From the NCBI RefSeq assembly GCF_051622035.1, contig NC_135362.1:15909501-15973500 (forward strand): DNA of 64,000 nt, read 5' to 3'. The translations under genes and the position numbers were made by a program. Positions 56,862 to 64,000 of this stretch are shown here, piece after piece. The notes under the pieces are model-generated. The model was not told the DNA's origin and ran no database searches. It saw only the letters and a program-made list of their open reading frames with translations. This stretch comes from Arctopsyche grandis. Its lineage: Eukaryota > Arthropoda > Insecta > Trichoptera > Hydropsychidae. Within the stretch, counting starts at the first letter, position 1; every line of letters starts with the position of its first letter.

Positions 56862-57939
56862 TCAAAATCTTGCTCTTATATAAACTGCACTAGCATCATG
56901 ACCTGAGTAGCCGAGACGTTTGGCGTGTTTGAAGATTTCGTTTGTGGTCGCCGTCAGAGGAAGGGATTGCTCCAACATATCACCCATTCCCAAAGCTAGT
57001 TTTAAGTCTTTTTGCAAATGGGACAAAGGTTGGTGAGTTATGTGACTACGTCCGAGCATAGCTAAAAAAAATAAAACATTTGTACAGAAAAGAATACATG
57101 AATCAAATTGAATCAAATAAATAAATTCAAATTACACACCTCTTCCTTTTTCCATAACAGTCGGGCATGAAAGACTGGTAAGTTCTAAAACCTCAAGTAA
57201 ATCTTTTTGATTAAGTCCAGCGCGATCAGCTAATGCCATTCCTTCAGCGAGTCCGGCCAAGACAACTCCGTTAATTAATTGGAGGACGAGGTTCATCTTA
57301 GATGCATTTCCAATTTCACCTGAACAATATTTTAGATATGTAGATGAACACATTTAATTTCGAAATAACGAATTACTTACATTCAAATAAAACTAATATT
57401 TATCATATATTACTCTTACCCAAATAAAAAGAGTTTTTACTCATGGCTTCAAAACAAGTTTGACAATCATCAAATAGAGTTCTATCACCAGCTGCCAATA
57501 CAATTAATGTACCTTCTTCTGCTTGGGGTTTTGATCCTTGAATCTGAAATTATAATGTATCAAATGTTAAACAATGTCATCGAATTAAATTATTTACCAT
57601 GAAATAACATACTTGTGCTTCTAAATAGCGCGCTCCTTTAGCACTGAGGGCTTCAACGATATCGTGAGAGGTATCGGCGTCAATAGTTGTCATCTCAACA
57701 TAGCCTTTCATTTCCAGTGATCCGCTGTGTAACACTCCACAGTTTCCAAACACCATCTGTAAAAACCAATTAAATTTTCAAATGCTAAACTAGAACATAT
57801 TCTCATTACAATACCAAACAAAACATACTTCTTTCGCTGCCTGCGGGTCAGCAACACACGAGAAAGTGATATCGGCATCTTCAACTACGTCACACGGGGT
57901 TACAGCTACGGTAGCACCAACCTTTTCAAATTCCTTACA
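56862..57939 (-). CDS. GLYR1: GLYR1/NPAC (NDF) C-terminal dehydrogenase-like domain, 5' exons outside window
   Basis: Glyoxylate reductase 1 homolog, a chromatin protein with a 3-hydroxyisobutyrate-dehydrogenase fold; the Drosophila counterpart is NDF. Exons (minus strand): 57829-57939, 57613-57756, 57420-57543, 57140-57319, 56862-57061, all in frame with GT-AG junctions, giving 252 residues plus stop. Visible landmarks are DVVEDADITFSCVADPQAAK, VEMTTIDADTSHDIVEAL, YLEAQIQGSKPQAEEG, LIVLAAGDRTLFDDC, GEIGNASKMNLVLQLINGVV and PLSHLQKDLKLALGMGD. In the family's substrate/catalytic region, Lys of the G-N-A-S-K-M motif is present. The N-terminal PWWP domain and Rossmann GxGxxG exon are missing and must lie beyond 64 kb, since none is found in 57940-64000. 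Confidence 0.93.
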
Positions 57940-58404
57940 CTAAAACAACACAAAAAAATAACATTTAAAATGTGGATTTTTTTATATTGATAAGTAAAGA
58001 TTGGCGTTCTGAATATACTTTAAACACAAAAAATAATAATGACAATGAAAGTATCAAATTTAGCTCATTAAAAAAAGTAAATAATGCATAGTACAATGAT
58101 AAGAGCTAGTGGAACGAACGTTGACCACAGTGATGAAATTAATGAACACATCAAGGTGACTAGTATGTTGCAATTCATACGAGAAAGTGTCTTGGATTAG
58201 AAACATCCTTTCATATTCAGTCACATTCAAGTGCCAATCAGTGGTAAAATTTTCCATGACGACAAATGTATTAATTCACTGTTGAAATGTGCGAGGAATA
58301 ATAGATCGAAAATGTCCATGAAATAAAATATTAATTTGACATAGAAATTTCTGAAAAGTAAACCAATACTGAGCTGATAGAATCTTTCTCCATGGAATTA
58401 TAGT

Positions 58405-58443
58405 AATATCAGTAATAGTTTTATTTCAACTATTACTGATATT
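58405..58443. repeat. Perfect 16-bp inverted repeat, 7-nt loop
   Basis: AATATCAGTAATAGTT and its exact inverse, separated by TTATTTC. Function unknown; too AT-rich and short to call a microRNA. Confidence 0.8.
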
Positions 58444-60295
58444 AGTGTCCACAATGAGAATATCACAGTGTGGTTTTATTCAATAGTGCATATACATTTT
58501 TTTTTACTTTCAAACTGATAACACCTATTATTAGTTACATATTAATTCTGATTGCCTATGGAATAAATAATTTTGAAAATAAAGTAAAATTAAATTAAAA
58601 AAAAAAAAACAAAAGAAATCGATTTTTCTTCATACGTTTAGTTCGTCCGCGTGCCGCTAGATGTCAATGTGCGCCACCGGGAACGCTGAAAGCCACGCGT
58701 CGCCGCCATTACGACAGACCCGTGACTACGCCGATTTTACAATACACACCAGTCTCGTAATTTATTGTTGGGAAATATCGACCATTATCAATCGAATCGT
58801 TAAAATTCGACGAATTACGCCATTCCGACGACAAAACGACATTTCGAGATTGTCCCGAATGTTTGAAACGACTATTGAATGGCTCCCACTCGCCATACGC
58901 GCACCAATAGAAAACCATACACACATACATAATATTATATGTGCACTTACGATATTTTTAATGATGATTACGATAAATTGTACGTACGACGAAAAAATAA
59001 ATTTATATTCGTGTAGTTCGCAAGTAATTTGTGTACAATTGTCACAACTCAAGGTTTAGGTACTTTTGCACCAAACATAAAATATTTGATTACAATAATA
59101 GATTATTATGCTCTCATATTTCATATAAATAATATGTTTACACTGAACTTGTAAGTCTCGTAAATCCAAAATTACATTTTGTTCTGGGAAAAAAAACTTT
59201 TTATCGGCAGTTATATTGTATCTGATTATTTGACCTAAATTTTTGATACGGTTTTTGCGTGGATGTGGAATAGTTCTAAATTATAACACAAACATTTTAC
59301 AGAGTTTTAAAGTTGAGGTAACGATATTATGCTTAAGGGCAGTAAATATCTCGAAAATTTACCGTTTTATGAGAAAATGTTACTTTAAAGTAGTCAAATA
59401 ATGATTTACTACAATTTTACCATTCGAAATAATCGAATTCTCTTACTAGGAATGCAAATATAAAAAAATGCGTATATATAACTTTGGCTTGTTCTACTAA
59501 TCTTAATAAACCATTAAAATGTTTTATCATAGACTACATTAAAAGAGGCACTTGGAATGGAACATTGGTATTGTTGATAAAATAAAAATAATCGCATTGG
59601 AAACATCACGTTTTATCTAAGCTTCAAAGACAAAATCACAATTTTTATGATGATCCCAATAAATGAGTAACTGTTGAGTAACGCTAAATTCTACAATAAG
59701 TATATACAGTTTTAACTATATATTTTTTAATTCAAATGAAACTATATAAACTATCTCAATGGTAACATCTAGAGGTTTAAGATCGATAATGAAATAAAAT
59801 ACGATTTCGGACTTAATCCAAGATCAAATTCATGTGATGAGACTCAATAATGAAAATAAAATATAATAAAAAGTTTCTGCAATTCTGATGGGAAATTTAA
59901 TTTAACGACTCGTCAGTGAAGAGAAAAAAAAACGCGCCGAGTTTGTTGAACTGATCGTGTCAATTTACAAGTGCAAATGTCGAAAATATACATATGTATT
60001 TGAAAAACTTTCGTCATTTTCACTGAAGTAAGGTCAAATGTCGACGTCAACTTTCAGAGACAATTTTCACGTCTGAACATTGAATATTTTTGGCCAAAGA
60101 CGAACACTACAAAGTAACCATTTTAAAATATCAAATATACAGCAAAACAAACTCACTAAAAATAATCTCATCGACTGATAAAACCAAATGTACGCAAATT
60201 TCTATATTACTCTTTGTTCGTCAGCTAGAAATACATTCAACGCGATGTAATATAATAATATCCGGTATCACGTTTGTAAATTACAAGTCTTCAGA

Positions 60296-60511
60296 ATGGC
60301 GACGTTTATCGCACAATTGAAGTTGATAAGAAAAATTTGCGAAGTAACGAGTCGCGAGCTACGCGTGTACAAAGCCTTGTGCAAAATATGTGTAGTGTCT
60401 GAAGTTCAGACACAATTCGGATCGTATTTGTATTATATACATATACATACATATACATATGTACGAATTTTCATAAATGCGCATGAATGTTTGAGGTGCT
60501 CTGTACCATGA
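60296..60511 (+). CDS. Unassigned short frame, possible first exon
   Basis: The start context (CAGAATGGCGACG) is good and the first 40 residues (MATFIAQLKLIRKICEVTS...) look like ordinary protein, with a Lys/Arg-rich amphipathic pattern. From about residue 46 the frame runs into a TACATA microsatellite (60430-60465), so the real coding part, if any, ends before it. I cannot match it to a family. Confidence 0.2.
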   Translation: MATFIAQLKLIRKICEVTSRELRVYKALCKICVVSEVQTQFGSYLYYIHIHTYTYVRIFINAHECLRCSVP

Positions 60512-61096
60512 CGTTCAACGGTAGCGTAAGTTGACCTTTTCAGCGAGAAGAACACCTTTATTTAAGTTACAGGTAAGAAAAAGCAGGTAGTTCTCACAGA
60601 CAGGAGAAAATTGAATGGTATCTAATAACAGGATAATGCATCCAGAGTGACTTTCTCAAAAATAAATTTGTTGACATTTGTTAAAAATGACTTTCGTAGT
60701 TCAGACATGCAAACAATATTTAAATTCATACCTGTATACAAATGTACATTAAAAAAAGTCCGCTAGTTTCGTTTAGTCATCACTAAGCACACTGCTCATA
60801 AATGTATAGTATGTAGTAGCAAAGTCCAAATTATAGTTAGTTTTACTTCAGTACAATAATAATATTATCAAAATAAGTGTTGTGAAACAAATTTTTGTCT
60901 CAATTGAACTTTGTTCTATTGTTTTTTGAAAACCACTTTAAATTTTGTAGAATTACAAAATATTTGTCAGTAATATGAACATATTATACATACAAATGCA
61001 TTGAACGTACCAGTTTTTCATATAATAACCAATCTGGCCAATCAAATTGTACACAAAATAAATACTGGACAAACCAACTATGTACATAGTTTATTC

Positions 61097-61417
61097 GGGT
61101 GACCGTGAAAAAGTCGACAGTGAAAAAGGCGAAAATATTCGTTTATCATGTATACATATGAAAAACGCTTTGCATATATATCAGTGGTGTGCGGTAAAAG
61201 TCTCTCTCCCCCCGTCGTACATCCTCACTTAATTTGCGCGAGCAGGATACAACAGGAACAAGAGGAACAGGCTTTTCCTCCCGTATCCTGCGTGCGCACA
61301 TTAAACAAGGCTGTATGACAATTATAAGATAATTTCACTGCGATTTTCACTGCACTTTCGATTTTCGATATTTGCTTTTTCGACCTTTTCACTTTCGGTG
61401 CCGTGAGGTAAACCCAA
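61097..61417. mobile_element. Degenerate copy of fold-back element B
   Basis: 61224-61305 matches one arm of the B palindrome through its loop (CTCACTTAATTTGCGCGAGCAG ... GTGCGCACATTAA). 61340-61410 matches the right end of B (TTTCGATTTTCGATATTTGC, then GCCGTGAGGTAAACCC). 61097-61150 (GGGTGACCGTGAAAAAGTCG) resembles the left end in inverse. Diverged from the copy at 40-49 kb, so it is an older insertion. Confidence 0.65.
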
Positions 61418-62692
61418 TTTAACTAGTAAATTATAGCTCTACAAGCGCATATACACTTTCAACAGTGTGCGCCAGTTGTATTATGACAGTTGAGTTTTGA
61501 CAGCTCTGACATTGTAACGAATAATTTAGAATTCAATAATGCCTTAATATTTGCTAGGTATTAATTACGAATTATGGCAATGAGTATCGTATAACGATAA
61601 CTCTAAGAATGTGTTCACAACGAAAATTTGACTTTCCAATTCAATTTACTAGTCGAGTGCCGTTTTTACGGAAACCTAACTTCTCCATCTAACTTGGTAC
61701 CAACTAATAGTTGAAGTGTAGTTGACCAGTTGGAATATAATTCGCCATATGAATCAACTTATGTGGTCAGACGGAATATATAAATTTCAACTATAACGGT
61801 AATTGATAACAGGTTAGGTGGAATATATTCTAACTAGTCAAAATATATTACAACTGTAAGATACACTTCAATATAACACATACACAATCTATTAGGCATT
61901 AGTTAAAGTATTTTTAGTCGCTTGCCGACCTTTGATTCTCATTCTTCTGTGTATGAATACCTAGGATTGCAAAATTTTAAAAGAACGTCACGAGTCACGT
62001 TATTACGAACGTGCGTTTGGGGTGAAAAAAGGGTTGCACACGTGTTCCCGCAAGAAAATAACAAATTGTTATTTCTTATCTCTGAAAGTTGATGAAGCCA
62101 ATTTTCAAATTGATTTTAAAATTTAGGATTTTCAGATGCATTAATTTTAGTTATGATCTTCGAAGGAATTTTAGACATTTCAGTTTAACGCTGGCGACAT
62201 AATCATAAATATTATGCTTGAAGGTTGTACGGATACATCGAAGAATGACACATTTCAATCACCGGGATCGTTTGCGGATGTCACTTATTTCATTGTTGGC
62301 CGATCCATCAGATTCAATTTATCTTTATCTGAGCCATTCCCAGCTATGTGTATCACATATTAATGAATTGCGTCCAGGTTTAAGATCATGAATAGAAAAT
62401 CACGTCACTAATTCAAGTTTACTTTCTCTTGAAATATCCGTCTAATAAAATCCTTATGTAATAAATGTACATTTACATTTTTGACATCGTATCTTTGAAC
62501 GAAGAATCTTCAATCTCATTATTTCCCTCGGAAGTGTATAAACAAATTAGTATGTTTATAAACATACTAGATTATTTGATGAAAGCATTTGATATTTAGC
62601 ACTTAAAATAAGATCTATGGTCTGTGTATATGTACACAAACTAGTACTTTCATGAATGAACTGGAGTGAACATTTGTACATATGTAAATATC
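61418..62692. other. Noncoding AT-rich DNA
   Basis: No gene. A weak inverted repeat (TTGAAGTGTA and GTTGACCAGTTGGAATATA with their inverses) spans about 61711-61880 and may be another small fold-back element. Confidence 0.5.
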
Positions 62693-62823
62693 GGGTCTAC
62701 GTGACGAGACAGAATGTTAAACGACGGAAAACGCAAATATCGGAAGGCAAAGATCGAAAATCGAAAGATCTTAAGCCGAAAGATCAAAAAAAAAATGGTG
62801 CATGGTAAACGGTACATACTCAC
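62693..62823 (+). mobile_element. Single-arm fragment of element B
   Basis: Matches the left arm of B from its terminus (GGGTCTAC) through CGGAAAACGCAAATATCGGAAGG, GATCGAAAATCGAAAGATC, the A run and GGTGCATGGTAAACGGTACATACTCAC. Here the arm is not interrupted, which shows what B looked like before Bel-Pao and C1 inserted. It stops at the palindrome. Confidence 0.8.
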
Positions 62824-62889
62824 GGTTCTGGTTTCAATTTCGATTCCGGATTCTTATTTCAGTTTCAGATCTTGATTCCAGTTTAATTT

Positions 62890-62968
62890 CAGAATGTTTA
62901 CTATTAGATTGGCCTTGTTTAAGCGGTTTATATTACAAATACCAAGCGAACCCCGTGAAAACGACTAG
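62890..62968 (+). mobile_element. Helitron 3'-end fragment
   Basis: Matches the right end of the Helitron at 11.74-11.81 kb (AATGTTTACTATTAGAT, GTTTAAGCGGTTTATAT, ACAAATACC) and ends at CTAG (62965-62968). The terminal hairpin is degraded (AAGCGAACCCCGTG), so this is an older copy. Confidence 0.65.
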
Positions 62969-63197
62969 TGATAAATAAATACAACACCTGTGTGTATATA
63001 CGTATATTCCTTTACTATAGTAAATTGCAATCACAAAACTGTACTAGATTGCCTATTTGATAAAAATATAATACACTAGTATAAAATTAAAAATAACAGG
63101 TGTAAATGTCAATTATCAACGTATACGCAAAGAATAAAATTCTTAGATTTAAATTTGGTACAATTTAAGGTCTATTTATATTAGAACAGGACAGACC

Positions 63198-63715
63198 GAC
63201 AACTGCACGCAAATAGCAAGTACAGAAAGTATTCTTTGGTACATTCTATATGACCATATACATACATATAATCCATTGGCTCATGTACATTAACGCTTTC
63301 ATATGTGTGAACCTAATTTAACAACAATTGGCAACTGCACGTAAACAGCAACACGAAAAATATGCTTTAGAACATTCTATATGGACACATTCACATGTTC
63401 CGTATCCGACATGATCTATTCAAAATAAAAATATTACAAAGTAATACACGCGAAACGTATCAAGCAGAACTGGTTTTCTTTGGCCATTGTGGTAATATTT
63501 AAGCATGCCGCGACATCATAGTGGCGAGTGCACCCGTACTAACAAAAGTGCTGCAATGCGCATACGCATATTTTCGTATACGTCATACCGTGACGATATT
63601 GACTCCACAATACGACGCAAGTAATATTGCGCCGTATCCTCGCAACTGTATAGTATGAATAGAAGTAGTATTTTCTGTGCGGTGCTGTGACGTGCAGTGC
63701 TAGATAATATAAACG
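63198..63715 (+). repeat. Unclassified repeat family E, copy 2 with a partial tandem copy
   Basis: 63330-63715 matches 14976-15401 in the same orientation (GGCAACTGCACGTAAACAGCA, GCGAAACGTATCAAGCAGAAC, GCGAGTGCACCCGTACTAAC, GCTAGATAATATAAACG). 63198-63265 is a second start of the same unit (GACAACTGCACGCAAATAGCA, then a shared ACATTCTATATG block), so the left end is duplicated about 132 bp apart. No coding capacity. Confidence 0.7.
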
Positions 63716-64000
63716 GATCTTTAATCGTAATTTTGCCAATTAGAAGAAAAAAAAACAATATTGACTAATTTTAATGTAAAAAGTGGGGGATCGTCGTCAT
63801 CCCGCAATCAATTCACAACACGTTATACAATTTATACTGATATTTGATGTTTTTCTATTATTTTATAAATCAATCAATTTTTCAACAATCTTTTAAATAA
63901 GAACACGTGCCAAATTAAATGATTCAAAGTACATACAAATAAACCATGTTTGGACGTGGATTAGATTGTATCAATGGCGCACCTATGTAAGATTTAATCT
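63716..64000. other. Noncoding AT-rich DNA to window end
   Basis: Nothing recognised. Confidence 0.6.

Larger units (their letters stand above)
57940..61096. other. GLYR1 intron or upstream flank
   Basis: No conserved exon. CpG-richer patch at 58630-58900. A small perfect hairpin at 58405-58443. A 71-codon + strand frame at 60296-60511 starts with a well-placed ATG but is unassigned. Confidence 0.5.

Noticed and set aside
58060-58257. 65-codon minus frame upstream of the GLYR1 exons as the missing Rossmann exon
   Set aside because: It lacks the GxGxxG nucleotide-binding motif and does not join the GLYR1 frame.
1-64000. CRISPR arrays, bacterial operons, rRNA or confident tRNA genes
   Set aside because: None seen. 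The tandem units present are LTR enhancers, MITE motifs or microsatellites, and the genes are eukaryotic with introns.

Overview
This is a 64 kb piece of an AT-rich animal genome, almost certainly an insect. Protein-coding genes are split by short GT-AG introns, the noncoding DNA is full of TA and TACA microsatellites, and the mobile elements (Bel-Pao, Helitron, PIF/Harbinger, hAT, piggyBac-like) are typical of insects. The insect order cannot be fixed from the sequence. There are no operons, CRISPR arrays, rRNA genes or convincing tRNA genes.

Layout. Positions 1 to about 29.7 kb hold no recognisable conserved coding exon. They are intergenic or large-intron DNA with a LINE remnant (7.85-8.11 kb), a Helitron (11.4-11.8 kb), a PIF/Harbinger MITE (12.46-13.17 kb), a copy of an unclassified repeat (15.0-15.4 kb) and several CpG-rich islands. 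A + strand gene at 29.7-33.2 kb encodes a large secreted proline/tyrosine-rich protein. From 36.0 to 40.1 kb, on the - strand, lie nine exons of NAA15, the auxiliary subunit of N-terminal acetyltransferase A. All intron phases agree, but the last third of the protein is not found. A GOLM1/GOLM2-like Golgi membrane protein gene is at 52.1-52.9 kb (+). The last five exons of GLYR1/NPAC are at 56.9-57.9 kb (-); its 5' exons must lie beyond the window.

The most striking structure is a Russian-doll nest of transposons, 40,304-49,099, inserted about 225 bp upstream of the NAA15 start codon. A fold-back element (here 'D', 9-bp target duplication) contains a 186-bp relative ('A', 9-bp duplication) and a second fold-back element ('B', 9-bp duplication). 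Element B was split by an intact Bel-Pao retrotransposon (two 665-bp LTRs that look identical, 5-bp duplication AGATC) and by a separate LTR with leader (4-bp duplication GGTA). The centre of B is a perfect 82-bp inverted repeat with a 15-nt loop. Five A copies are found between 34.6 and 51.3 kb, four of them with clear 9-bp target duplications. This points to a family of Mutator-like hairpin MITEs that I do not recognise by name. The nest places a Bel-Pao LTR in the same orientation as NAA15, about 540 bp upstream of its start codon.

The three recognised genes act in unrelated cell processes (co-translational N-terminal acetylation, Golgi membrane, nucleosome-associated dehydrogenase-like protein). 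They look like ordinary neighbours rather than a functional cluster.
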